From Calditrichota bacterium (GTDB lineage Bacteria; Electryoneota; RPQS01): a DNA stretch of 64,000 nt. The first letter of the stretch is position 1; the number at the start of each line of letters is the position of its first letter. Below are positions 18,233-27,800 of the stretch, piece after piece. The position numbers and the translations under genes were made by a program. The stretch lies in the NCBI GenBank assembly GCA_020637395.1, contig JACJWA010000001.1:1-64000 (forward strand). Direction: 5' to 3'. The notes below the pieces were generated by a model that was not told where the DNA came from, searched no databases, and worked only from the letters and a program-made list of their open reading frames with translations.

Positions 18233-18286
18233 GGAAGGCGTGCATGCGGGAAACCGCATCGGGGGTTCGAATCCCCCACTCTCCGC
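18233..18286 (+). pseudogene. 3' fragment of a tRNA-Ser gene (copy 2)
   Basis: Same layout as copy 1 at 15497: variable arm (ATGCGG / CCGCAT, GAAA loop), T arm and 3' acceptor strand ACTCTCC. It differs from copy 1 at three positions: two compensatory changes in the variable stem and one in the acceptor strand. The two therefore derive from two tRNA-Ser genes or long-diverged copies rather than a recent duplication. No 5' half is present upstream. Confidence 0.8.
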
Positions 18287-18295
18287 AAAAAGCAG

Positions 18296-18321
18296 AGCCC
18301 CCGGATAACTTTCCGGGGGCT
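18296..18321 (+). terminator. rho-independent terminator after tRNA-Ser fragment 2
   Basis: A 10-bp stem (AGCCCCCGGA paired with TCCGGGGGCT) is followed by TTG. It lies 9 nt after the tRNA fragment and could also serve the convergent glycosyltransferase gene. Confidence 0.75.
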
Positions 18322-18348
18322 TTGACATAGTGCTATTCCGCTTCCAAT

Positions 18349-19458
18349 CTATTGAGCGAGCTCGGTTCGCCTGAAAAAGTCCTGCCAGGCGCGGATTGCC
18401 GAATCGAAATCGTGTTCGCGTGCTATCAGTTCAATGGAGTTCTGAGAATAGGAGTTCCACTGAGGCTCGTTCGCAAGTAGGCTTAACACTTTCTCAGCAT
18501 AGGCTTGCGGCTCCGACTCCGGCAGCATCAGCCAACCTGTCTCGCCCGAGCGCACGACCTCTGCCATGTCGCCGCACTCCGCCGCGACCGGAACCATTCC
18601 GCAGGACATCGCTTCCATGCTCGCCAGAGAGAGACCCTCATTCACCGAGCAGAGCAGAAATACGCGCGCGCGGCGATAAAACTGTGCGACGTCGTTGGTC
18701 GTTGTCCACTCCATGGCATCTCTCAGGTTCAAGCGGGAGAGTTCCGCTTCGAACTCATCGTGCATCGGTCCATCACCCAACCAGCAGAACCTCGTTCCGG
18801 GCCGCGCGTCCAGAATCCTCCTGAACACTTCGAGCGTAAACAACGGGCGTTTGCGTGATCGAAGCTGCGCGGACACCAGCACATCAATGTTGCGTCGCTC
18901 GTCGCCTTCAAAGAAAATACTCCGATCCACCGCGCTGTGTAGCCGCACGATCTTGTCCGGCGCAATTCCCTCTGAGAGCAGAAAAGCTTCCGTGTTTCCT
19001 CCCGGCACAAACAGCTTGGCCGCGTGTTTGGCCGCCCACCGCGCGAGCTTCTCGTACCGTTCCGGATGCTTGCTGCCGGTCACCATGCGGTTGTCTGACA
19101 ATTGCGGATTGTCGGCAAACTTGATGTCGGCGGCACCCGCAATCAAATGCAAGAACACCGGAACGCCGCGTGGTTTCGCCGCAAGCGCTGCGAAAAAGCC
19201 GTGCGGAATCACGTTGTAGGCCATGACCACACGTGTCTTCGGATGCCACACTTCGCGCAATAGAAGCAGAAATCGTCCGCCGAGCCGCCCGAAGAGTCGC
19301 GACACTCCGCGCGGCCACACCCAAAGCAGACGATCTCTTGTAGTCCCCTGACGATCCGTAACCACCACTACTTCGAGATCGTCCCGCGACCGCAAAAGCG
19401 GCTCAAGCTTTGCGCGAAAGAGATTGTCGTTTAAGGTGGTCGTGATGACGATGCGCAC
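18349..19458 (-). CDS. glycosyltransferase, GT4/GT-B type
   Basis: A 369-residue cytoplasmic protein with the two Rossmann-like halves of a GT-B enzyme. The C-terminal half has the Glycos_transf_1 pattern: DVLVSAQLRSRKRPLFTLEV, then FCWLGDGP, and the acceptor/donor motif SVNEGLSLASMEAMSCGMVP (the E-x7-E motif). It probably transfers a sugar from a nucleotide-sugar onto a surface glycan or glycolipid. Its start is 11 nt after the asparagine synthase gene, so the two are one operon; asnB-like plus GT4 pairs are common in polysaccharide or O-antigen loci. Confidence 0.85.
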   Translation of the reverse strand: MRIVITTTLNDNLFRAKLEPLLRSRDDLEVVVVTDRQGTTRDRLLWVWPRGVSRLFGRLGGRFLLLLREVWHPKTRVVMAYNVIPHGFFAALAAKPRGVPVFLHLIAGAADIKFADNPQLSDNRMVTGSKHPERYEKLARWAAKHAAKLFVPGGNTEAFLLSEGIAPDKIVRLHSAVDRSIFFEGDERRNIDVLVSAQLRSRKRPLFTLEVFRRILDARPGTRFCWLGDGPMHDEFEAELSRLNLRDAMEWTTTNDVAQFYRRARVFLLCSVNEGLSLASMEAMSCGMVPVAAECGDMAEVVRSGETGWLMLPESEPQAYAEKVLSLLANEPQWNSYSQNSIELIAREHDFDSAIRAWQDFFRRTELAQ

Positions 19459-19469
19459 AGGAAATCCGG

Positions 19470-21368
19470 CTACTTGTAGTCCGCGAAACTGACCGTTCTG
19501 CCATGCAGGAAGCGCTGCGCCCAGAACTCATAGCTTAAGAGCACAAAAATTTGCTTGCGGAAATTCTCCCGCCCGGACACGTGCAAGTCAATCATGTGCT
19601 TAATGACGTCCTGCTTGAACACATCCGCCACCGCAGCATCGGGGTTCATCAAAACCTTGCGTACCACGCCCGTGAGTTCCGTGCGGAACCAACTGTCCAT
19701 CGGCGTCGCAAAGCCGCGCTTCTTGCGATTGATAATCTTCTCCGGAAGCACGCGCGACATCGCTTTGCGATGAAAATACTTGCGCTCGAGTCCGCGAATC
19801 TTGAAATGCGGCGGAATGGACTCGACAAACCGAATCAGCTCGACATCCAAATACGGCACACGAACTTCCAATGAATTCGCCATCGAAATCTTGTCGCCGA
19901 ACAACAGCAGATTGTCCGAGAGCATCGTGCGCGCGTCCAGATAGAGCAGTTGCGACAACGGCGGCAGATGAGACACGCGCTGCTGAAGGGGCTTCAAAAT
20001 GCTGCGCACTTCGCGCCAAATGTCCCGATCAGGTGCCAGCACTCCCGGTTTGACCAGATCCTTCTGCCACTGCGGCTGAAACACCGTCTGAATCTTGAGA
20101 AATCTTTCCAGCGAGTCCTTTTCCGCCAGTGACCGGACCGACATTTTCATTTTCTCGGATCGCGGCAGAAGTTCAATCACTTTTCCGAGCGGAGTCCAGC
20201 GCAGAAATGGCGCAACGAGACCGTGATAGCGTTCTCCAAAATAGCGATCGTATCCCGCCAGAGGTTCATCCGCACCCTGCCCCATCAAAACGACTTTGAG
20301 ATGCCCGGCCGCCAACTTGCACACGTGATAGTAGGCCGAGATCGTCGGCTCCGAAGTAGGCTCTTCGAGATACCAGAACGACTTCGGAAAGAATTCCGTG
20401 TAGTCGTCCTTCTCGATCAATAGTGGATGATGATCCGTGCCGATTAACTCCGCGGTTTCGCCCGCGTCATTCAGCTCATTCCAATCACCCGTGCCGGGAA
20501 ATCCAATCGAGAACGTTTGAATCTTGCGGTCCGAAGCGCGAGCCATGTAATACGCCAGCGCCGCGCTGTCCACACCGCCCGAGAGCATGAGCCCGACCGG
20601 AACATCCGCAACCATCTGACGTTTGACCGCTTTGCCGAAGAGATCAAGATACTGATCAATGATCTCGGCTTCCGTGATTCTCTCGTCGAGCGTCGGAACT
20701 TCATCGAAGTAGCGCGTAACATGAACGCCGCTCTCATCGGCAAGCAAGTAGTGACCGGGTGGAAGCTTGCGAATATTTTTGAGTAGTGTCAGCGGCGAAG
20801 GAAGATAGCGCAGCGTCAAGAAGGCTTGCAGTGCTTCGTGATCAAGCTCCCGCGACACTCGCGGGTCTTCCAAAATGGATTTCAGCTCGGAGCCAAAGAG
20901 CAGCGTCTGGCCCGAATCATAATAGTAGACCGGTTTGATACCGAAATGATCGCGCGCAACAAAGAGACGGTTCTTCTCGGTGTCGTAGATCGCGGCGGCG
21001 AACATCCCGTTCCAGCTGCGGCAGGCTTCCGGTCCGCGCTCCATGAAATCGTGAAGGATGACTTCCGTATCGCCGTGCGTATGGAAATCATGACCGCGCG
21101 CTTCCAGAGGTTTGCGCAGGTCCATGAAGTTGTACACTTCGCCGTTGAACGTGATCCACGTCTTCTTGTCTGCCGAGGCCATCGGCATATGGCCGCCGGA
21201 AATGTCAAGGATGGACAAGCGGCGGCTTCCCAGGCCGCAGGGCCCGAGCAGTTGAATTCCTTCATCGTCCGGTCCGCGATGTGTGATCACTCGCGTCATG
21301 CGGAGCAGAAGAGCTTCGTCAGCCGGCTCGTGAGAGCGGTAGTTATAAATTCCGGATATGCCGCACAT
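19470..21368 (-). CDS. asnB: glutamine-hydrolysing asparagine synthase
   Basis: A 632-residue protein with the full class II layout. Cys2 after the initiator (MCGISG) is the N-terminal nucleophile of the glutaminase domain, followed by RGPDDEG and FNGEVYNF (residues 31-80). The synthetase domain has the PP-loop SGGVDS at 263-268 and downstream GQGADEPLAGYDRYF. It amidates aspartate, or in polysaccharide loci another carboxylate, using ATP. The glutamate of the usual 'GADE' segment is present. A paired glycosyltransferase downstream suggests a cell-surface glycan context rather than only asparagine supply. Confidence 0.9.
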   Translation of the reverse strand: MCGISGIYNYRSHEPADEALLLRMTRVITHRGPDDEGIQLLGPCGLGSRRLSILDISGGHMPMASADKKTWITFNGEVYNFMDLRKPLEARGHDFHTHGDTEVILHDFMERGPEACRSWNGMFAAAIYDTEKNRLFVARDHFGIKPVYYYDSGQTLLFGSELKSILEDPRVSRELDHEALQAFLTLRYLPSPLTLLKNIRKLPPGHYLLADESGVHVTRYFDEVPTLDERITEAEIIDQYLDLFGKAVKRQMVADVPVGLMLSGGVDSAALAYYMARASDRKIQTFSIGFPGTGDWNELNDAGETAELIGTDHHPLLIEKDDYTEFFPKSFWYLEEPTSEPTISAYYHVCKLAAGHLKVVLMGQGADEPLAGYDRYFGERYHGLVAPFLRWTPLGKVIELLPRSEKMKMSVRSLAEKDSLERFLKIQTVFQPQWQKDLVKPGVLAPDRDIWREVRSILKPLQQRVSHLPPLSQLLYLDARTMLSDNLLLFGDKISMANSLEVRVPYLDVELIRFVESIPPHFKIRGLERKYFHRKAMSRVLPEKIINRKKRGFATPMDSWFRTELTGVVRKVLMNPDAAVADVFKQDVIKHMIDLHVSGRENFRKQIFVLLSYEFWAQRFLHGRTVSFADYK

Positions 21369-21743
21369 TGATTATTCTGTGTATGTCGGGTTGCTTTCGA
21401 GGGAAGTCGAGCAAATTGAGACAGTTGCCACAAGCCAAGAAGCAAATAAGATACCGATAACTGACAAGAAACTCAACGGTTACGAGATTCGCCACGTGAA
21501 TCGAGCGAGTACAACCCTACATAGCTACACAAATGTTCAATAACTCAAACACAGACCTCCTGAGCTGTCGAATGAATTGACCACCCGATTGAAAAGAACG
21601 TATTGCCAACGGATTGCGGAAGTTGCTGCCCAAATTGCAGACTTGAATCCTGGTTGCCGGTTGTGTATGTTCACTATGACGCGAGCGGCTTCGCACACGC
21701 AAGCCGAACTCGCGAAATCTGTTGTCACAGAGAGGATGAAATC
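21369..21743. other. divergent intergenic region between asnB and the peroxiredoxin
   Basis: 375 bp, holding the promoters of two divergent genes. The frame of the peroxiredoxin stays open upstream to 21603, but those residues are Cys-rich and unlike the family, and a good ribosome site lies at the ATG at 21744. I see no other gene or structured RNA. Confidence 0.5.
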
Positions 21744-22454
21744 ATGGCGCAAGCCAAAGAAGGCTGTGTTTCTGCCGCTGAAGGCGTGATCGAGACTCAC
21801 GTCGAGCCTGCGGCGGAACACGAAAAACCATCAGGAAAGGAACGGCGAATGACCGCGAGAGTGGGTCTGAAAGCCCCCGACTTTGAAGCCACGGCTTTGA
21901 TGGACGGGACCTTTAAGAACGTCAGACTGTCGGAATACCTCGGGAAGTGGGTGGTGCTCTGCTTCTATCCCGGCGACTTCACTTTTGTCTGACCGACGGA
22001 ATTGGCTGCGGTCGTAGTCAAGTACAACGAATTGAAAGCCCTTGGCGTTGAAGTTCTGGCCGTCAGCACGGACAGCCGTTTCACGCACAAGATCTGGCAA
22101 GAGCAAGAGCTCTCGAAAATCGTCGAAGGCGGAGTTCCGTTTCCGATGCTTTCGGATGCGGGCGGAGCGATCGGCGAAGTGTACGGCGTGTATGATGCCG
22201 CCGCCGGAGTGGACATCCGCGGAAGATTTATCATTGATCCCGACGGCGTGATTCGCGGCGCGGAGATTCTGACTCCCGAAGTGGGGCGCAATGTTTCCGA
22301 GCTCTTCCGTCAAGTGAAAGCATTCCAGCATGTCGTGAAGACCGGTGAAGTCACCCCGTCCGGTTGGCAGCCCGGCAAGCCGACCTTGAAACCGGGATAT
22401 GCGCTGGCCGGAAATGTTTGGAAAGAGTGGAAAGTGGATCACGCTTTCTCTTGA
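21744..22454 (+). CDS. selenocysteine-containing peroxiredoxin (in-frame TGA = Sec)
   Basis: A 236-residue AhpC/TSA peroxiredoxin read through TGA at 21990-21992. The frame before TGA ends GKWVVLCFYPGDFTFV and continues after it as PTELAAVVVKYNELK, so the TGA falls exactly at the peroxidatic cysteine of the conserved FTFVCPTE motif (residue 83) and is read as selenocysteine. Both flanks are in one frame and fully conserved, so this is not a pseudogene. The protein reduces peroxides. The C-terminal resolving-Cys region (usually VCPAxW) is VTPSGWQPG here, so no resolving Cys is in the usual place. The ATG at 21744 follows AGAGAGGA; the ATG at 21849 behind AAAGGA is an alternative start. A strong terminator follows. 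selA, selB, selC and selD are not in the window. Confidence 0.9.
22002..22021 (+). promoter_or_regulatory. bacterial SECIS-like hairpin in the peroxiredoxin mRNA
   Basis: A stem of TTGGCT (22002-22007) with AGTCAA (22016-22021, one G-U pair) can extend by a G-U and a C-G pair to an apical loop GGTC (22010-22013). The loop G lies 18 nt after the TGA, inside the 16-37 nt range known for bacterial SECIS elements, and the GGUC loop recalls that of E. coli fdhF. The fold was done by eye. Confidence 0.6.
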
Positions 22455-22482
22455 TCGAAACTCTTCTTCTTGACTGAATAGA

Positions 22483-22513
22483 CAGACCCCCGCAACATGA
22501 TTGCGGGGGTCTG
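22483..22513 (+). terminator. rho-independent terminator after the peroxiredoxin
   Basis: A perfect 13-bp stem (CAGACCCCCGCAA / TTGCGGGGGTCTG) with a CATGA loop is followed by ATTTTTT. It may also serve the convergent acyl-CoA synthetase gene. Confidence 0.9.
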
Positions 22514-22550
22514 ATTTTTTCTACGTAGTGAGAATCAGGGTATTCTTGTA

Positions 22551-24695
22551 CTACGACTGCTTCGCAATCTTGATGCGCGCGTCCACGGTCACGCAGCGCT
22601 CCGCTTCCGGAAACGCCAGCAGCGGATTCACATCCAGTTCCAGAATCTGCGGAAAGTCCACGGCCAATTGCGAGAGACGGAAGAGATACTCCGTGACGCG
22701 CTCAAATGAGATGGACTTTTCGCCGCGCACGCCCGCAAGAATCGGATAGCCGCGCAGCGACTTCAGCATGCCTTCGATGTCCGATTCATTCAGCGGCGCA
22801 AGCCGGAAGCTCACATCCTTCAAGACTTCGACGTAAATTCCTCCCATGCCAAACATCACGAGCGGACCAAACGTCGGGTCGGAGTGAATTCCCATTACAA
22901 TCTCGCGTCCGCCGCTGATCATCGGTTCGAGTGTGACGCCCCACTTCTTCGGTGGAGTCGCAAGCCTTGAAACCGCCGCGGAAATCTCGTCCCATGCCGT
23001 TTCCACTTCCACTTGCGAACGCAAATTCAATCGCACACCCTGCACATCGGACTTGTGCGTGATGCCTTCCGCGGAAATCTTCATCACCACCGGATAGCCC
23101 AGCTTCTCCGCGGCCTTGGCAAGCTTGTCGCGCGTCGCCACAAAGACCGAAGGCAGAGTTGGAAATCCGTACGCGGATAGAATCGAAAATACTTCTTCAG
23201 GCAAAAGCTGCTCGCGTGAAGCCGCCTGGGCTTCGTCCAAAATCTTCTGCACCTGATCGCGCTTCACATCCGCATACGTGCGAGTCTCGCCGAGCGAGCG
23301 GCTGCGCACCTTGCCATAGCGCGTTAGAGCCGCGAGCGAATGCACCGCCGATTCCGGAAAGATATACACCGGAAGGCCCGCCGCACGCAATGTCGGTGTG
23401 CCCGAAAGATCTCCGTCGCGTGTCATGAAGCAGACCAAAACCGGTTTCTCGAGATGCTTGTTCTTTTCATACGCGCGCACAATCGCTTCGGCAACATCCC
23501 GCGAATCTGAGGTGATCGGCAATACGAAATTGACGATCATCGCGTCCACGCCCGGATCGTTCAGCAGAATATCGCCGACCGCTTCGAAGTGGAATGCTCC
23601 CGCGCTCGCCACCATGTCCACCGGGTTCTTTGCACTAGCCAGATCAGCCAAAATCCCTTTCAATTTCTTCGTCGAGTCCGCACTGAATTCAGCCATCTCC
23701 AGCCCGTTGCCTTCCACGGCATCCGTGGCCAAAATCGCCGGGCCGCCGCCGTTGGACATCACGGCCACTTTCGAACCGCGCGGAATCGGCTGTGTGGCAA
23801 AGGCCTGCGCGTAGTCAAAGAGTTTTTCAACCGTATCCACGCGCAAAATTCCCGCAGACTCGAAGATCGCATCCACCGCCACATCCGCCGCCGCAAGACT
23901 CGCCGTATGCGAACTCGCCGCGCGCGCGCCCGCCGTGGTGCGACCGGACTTCACTGCAATGATCGGCTTCGTGCGCGTCATCTCGCGGCACACCTGAATG
24001 AACCGCGCCGGATTGCCAAAGCTCTCAATATAGAGCAGCGCGAGATTCGTGCGCGCATCTTCATTCCAGTAGCCCAACACATCGTCCACCGAAACGTCCG
24101 TGCGGTTTCCCAAACTCACAAATGATGAAAGCCCCAACTGCATGCTCGCCGCGCGCTCCAGAATCGCCACGCCCAGCGCGCCGCTCTGCGACAAGAAGCC
24201 AATGTTCCCCGGCACCGGCATCGGTCCGGCGAACGTAGCGTCCATGCGCACTTCAGGATCGGTGTTAATCACTCCCATGCAGTTCGGACCAAGCATCCGC
24301 ATGCCATAGCTGCGCACCTTCTCAAACATCTGCCGCTCGAGCTTCGCACCGTCTTCACCCGTCTCCGCAAATCCCGCCGTGATCATCACTAGCGACTTCA
24401 CGCCCTTGCGTCCGCAGTCTTCGACGGCCTGCAGCACCAGCTTCTTCGGCACGCAGATCACCGCCATATCCACGGCATCGGGTATCTCCAGCACGCTGCG
24501 ATAGGCGCGCATCGAGTTTACAAATTTCGCAGACGGATTCACCGCATAAACAATTCCATTAAAGCCAAAATCGAGAATCTTGCGCAGCATGTCGCGCCCA
24601 ATCGTGCCCGGCTGACGGCTGGCGCCAACCACGGCGATGGAGGACGGCTGAAACATCCGCTGAACTTCAGACAATTCGGAAGGAGAGAGAGTCAT
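22551..24695 (-). CDS. ADP-forming acetate/acyl-CoA synthetase, alpha-beta fused
   Basis: A 714-residue single-chain ACD. The N-terminal CoA-binding Rossmann domain has SSIAVVGASRQPGTIG (residues 18-33). The succinyl-CoA synthetase-like domain carries the phosphorylated His263 in ARAASSHTASLA. The C-terminal ATP-grasp domain (about 480-714) has YPVVMKISAEGITHKSDVQG and GPLVMFGMGGIYVEVLKD. The enzyme interconverts acyl-CoA + ADP + Pi with acid + CoA + ATP, usually giving ATP at the end of fermentative acetate or amino-acid breakdown. It is cytoplasmic and monocistronic in this window. Substrate preference cannot be read from the sequence. Confidence 0.9.
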   Translation of the reverse strand: MTLSPSELSEVQRMFQPSSIAVVGASRQPGTIGRDMLRKILDFGFNGIVYAVNPSAKFVNSMRAYRSVLEIPDAVDMAVICVPKKLVLQAVEDCGRKGVKSLVMITAGFAETGEDGAKLERQMFEKVRSYGMRMLGPNCMGVINTDPEVRMDATFAGPMPVPGNIGFLSQSGALGVAILERAASMQLGLSSFVSLGNRTDVSVDDVLGYWNEDARTNLALLYIESFGNPARFIQVCREMTRTKPIIAVKSGRTTAGARAASSHTASLAAADVAVDAIFESAGILRVDTVEKLFDYAQAFATQPIPRGSKVAVMSNGGGPAILATDAVEGNGLEMAEFSADSTKKLKGILADLASAKNPVDMVASAGAFHFEAVGDILLNDPGVDAMIVNFVLPITSDSRDVAEAIVRAYEKNKHLEKPVLVCFMTRDGDLSGTPTLRAAGLPVYIFPESAVHSLAALTRYGKVRSRSLGETRTYADVKRDQVQKILDEAQAASREQLLPEEVFSILSAYGFPTLPSVFVATRDKLAKAAEKLGYPVVMKISAEGITHKSDVQGVRLNLRSQVEVETAWDEISAAVSRLATPPKKWGVTLEPMISGGREIVMGIHSDPTFGPLVMFGMGGIYVEVLKDVSFRLAPLNESDIEGMLKSLRGYPILAGVRGEKSISFERVTEYLFRLSQLAVDFPQILELDVNPLLAFPEAERCVTVDARIKIAKQS

Positions 24696-24824
24696 TTCGT
24701 ATGTGAGATTGCTTTGAAGAATGTAACAAAAAATGCTTGCATAGACCTACAATGTACGGTTCAATCGTCATTCATGCAAATCGCTTTTCTGAATAGGACG
24801 CCACTTGTCCGCTTTAGAGATGCG

Positions 24825-24850
24825 AAAAGGGCCCCATGCGGGGCCCTTTT
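24825..24850 (-). terminator. rho-independent terminator of the protease operon
   Basis: An 11-bp perfect stem (AAAAGGGCCCC / GGGGCCCTTTT) with a 4-nt loop. Read on the minus strand, it ends in TTTT, 20 nt after the protease stop codon. Confidence 0.85.
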
Positions 24851-24869
24851 CCTTCCGTCAAACTAACTT

Positions 24870-27800
24870 CTAACGCGAGGCCTTGCGTTCCGACTTCGGC
24901 ACAAAGAGCTTGTCGCCCTGAACCGCCGCCGTGCGCACGGCTTCCGCGGACTGACCCACCAGAGAGTCCGGACCATTCGAAGCCACGATGAATCCGTCCG
25001 TATCCACCGCTACAAACAAACACTGGAAGCCCGCTTCAGTGTCGCTCGGATAGATCGGCACTTGAACCGTCGGGCTGCCGCCCGGCAGTGATCCACCATA
25101 CAGAAGCCCCGGCCAGGAAGCATTCAGATCGTACGAGTAGTAGAGGTCGTAACGATCCACAATGATGTCGTCGCCGTTCACGTCAAACAGCACCGGTTCC
25201 CACGTCAATTCAAGAATCAGGTCCGGCGTGCTTTGCACCCACTTGATCACCAGTTCCGTCGGCGCCTGCGGCGTGCGGTCGCCAATGATCAGGTTGTACG
25301 GGTTGTTCGGCAAGTCGGGTCGAGCATCCTTGAACACAACCAATCCATGCCAACCGGTTTCCGTCGGCGTGTACACGATGGATTCATCGGCTCCGTCGCC
25401 GTTCGCGTTCACCATTTGCGTGTACGTCGTGCGGCTGCCGTAAGACATGGACGGGTTGTAGATCGCGAAGCCGAGATTGCCCGGTCCCTGATTGTCCAGA
25501 ATAATCCGCGTATTCACGCCTGCCGTGAGGTTCAAGTCGAACACGTTGATGATCTGCGAGCTCGGGAAGGCGTAGATGCCGTAGAAATTCCCCGGAACGA
25601 GATCGTTCAGACGATTCGACTGCTGAACACGATAGGTTCCCATGGACGTATCGCTCGGCCAGGCGTTGTTGTTGTGTACACCAACGTCCCACGTCGAAAC
25701 ACCATGGATGTTTCCGTTTTCGATCACCCACTCCGTGTTCGCGCCGTTCGACCAGGAGTTCACCAATCGTGTGCTGAACCCGCTCGTCGAAGACGTCGAA
25801 GGATTATAGATGTAGCAGTTGTACACGTCGTTCACGTTGTCGTTGGGCATCATACCCACGCCGCTCCAAAAAGATGAACCCGTGAAGCGGAAACCGTCCA
25901 CAATGTAATCCGTGAAGAAGTCGTCTGCATCCGTGTCGCGGAAGTTTGGTGCCACGGCAGGTGAGCTGTACATGACGTTGTTCGTCAGCACATACGGCGT
26001 CCAGACAAACTGCTCGTCATGACGATTGTTTGCCTCATCCCACTCCGCGCCTTCTTCGTTGATGTCAATGTAGTCACCGATCTGGTGACGTCCGCCGGCC
26101 ACGGTGCCGATGTTCTGATTCAGCCACTGCGTGGTTGTACCCGGAGCATAGGGTCCACCCCAACTGCCCGTCGTGTACACCAGCGGGCCGTCCTTGTAGA
26201 ACGCGTCGTTCATTCCGGCCACGGTATTGCCGCAGCCCTGATTGATGTAGCCCGCGTTCACGTAGTTCGTTGCGATGTTGCCCGTCAACGTGCCGGGAAG
26301 CACTGCGGGAACCGTACCCACCGCCTGACGAATCACCAGCTCATGCGACCAGCCGGAATTCAAATTCGAGGTCAGGTCGAAACCCGCTTTGCCGACATAC
26401 AGCGTGAAGGAGGCCGTCTGATCCCAGTCCTGATAGTTGTTCTTGTGGACCACGATCGCGTGCCAGCCGACTTCCGCTGGAGTCCAGCAACTGATCATCT
26501 CGTCCGCGCCTGCGCCGCCGCTATTGGCCTGAACGTTGCGATCAGGGCGGCCAAAGTAGTCATCATCCGGACCGAAAACAGAGATGACGATGTTCGCGTT
26601 GCCGCTGTAAACATCCGCTTCGATGTTGTAAGGAACCAGTTCATTGACATAGAACTCCCACACATCGAACAGCTCAGATGAGCCGAGACTGTGCGACCCA
26701 TAGTTCGTGCGGCCGATTCCGGGTTGGCTGGGGCTCAAGATTGAGGAAGTTCCACACTCCACACGGTAGAACGAATTCTCGCCGTCGTAGTTGCGGACTG
26801 CGGCAATCAATTCCTGAGCCTGGCCCACCACGTTGTTGTTCACGCCGACGAAGTCCGACTCACTCACATACGCGGACGAAGCTTCGTAGGTGTCAAAGCC
26901 GTTCGTTGACGTAACATCTTCGCTGTAGATACGTGCGTCAAAGTCCGCTGTAGACGTCGAGCACATCACCATCATGATGTCCCAGTAGCCTGTGTTTGCA
27001 AACGCTTCGCCGCCAAATCCGTCCACGTTGGGATCCGTGTAGCCGTGGTCTTGCTGTTCGGTCACGTAGGAAAGCGGAGGAGCAGAATAGGTTTGCACAG
27101 CGCCGTTTGCAAACTGAATCGGGTCCCAGCGCCAATGATTCCACGCGTTGTTGTTGGTCTCAATTCTCTCGTCCGTCTGGTCGTCATAGTCGGTCGCCAA
27201 ACGCACGAAGTGGCGTCCGCCGCGAACCTGCGTGCCAAAGTTGATGCCATACGTCGTTTCGAGAGCTTTCAGCGTGTCGTCGCCCTCGGTCCACGTCACC
27301 TGCGTGACGTCGTCGCGATAGACACGATAGCGCAACGGGGTTGCCCAACCTATACGAGCTGTGTTCTCCGCCGCCGCATTCCAATAGGTCGTCGAAGGCG
27401 CAGGATTCAAGTCCGTCGGAAGCACGCAGCTTGCGCCCGTCGCGTCGTTGGTTGTGCGCGGAACCATGTAATACGTCCAGCCCGCACGAAGATCCGGATT
27501 GATTTCCGCGGCCAAGATGTCTTTCAGGTTCGGCATCAAGCCGATATTGCCCGGCGTCGTGCCCGGAGCTGTTCCGTAGTCATTCAGGTAGTCACGCATC
27601 AGCGACGTCGAAATTGAGACATTGTCGAGATCGCGCTGAATGTTGTGAATCACACCCGCACAGCCGCCGACCGTCGGCGACGCATTGGACGTTCCACCAA
27701 ACGACTGCGTGTACTCTTCGTCACGGCTCGTCGGCACAAACGGGTCACCGTCGTCGCCGTAACCCAATGTGAAGCTCGCATCGCCCCATGCATTCAAGTC

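Noticed and set aside
21603..21992. Peroxiredoxin read as two separate genes split at TGA.
   Set aside because: The conserved FTFV/PTE junction and SECIS-like hairpin indicate read-through as selenocysteine.
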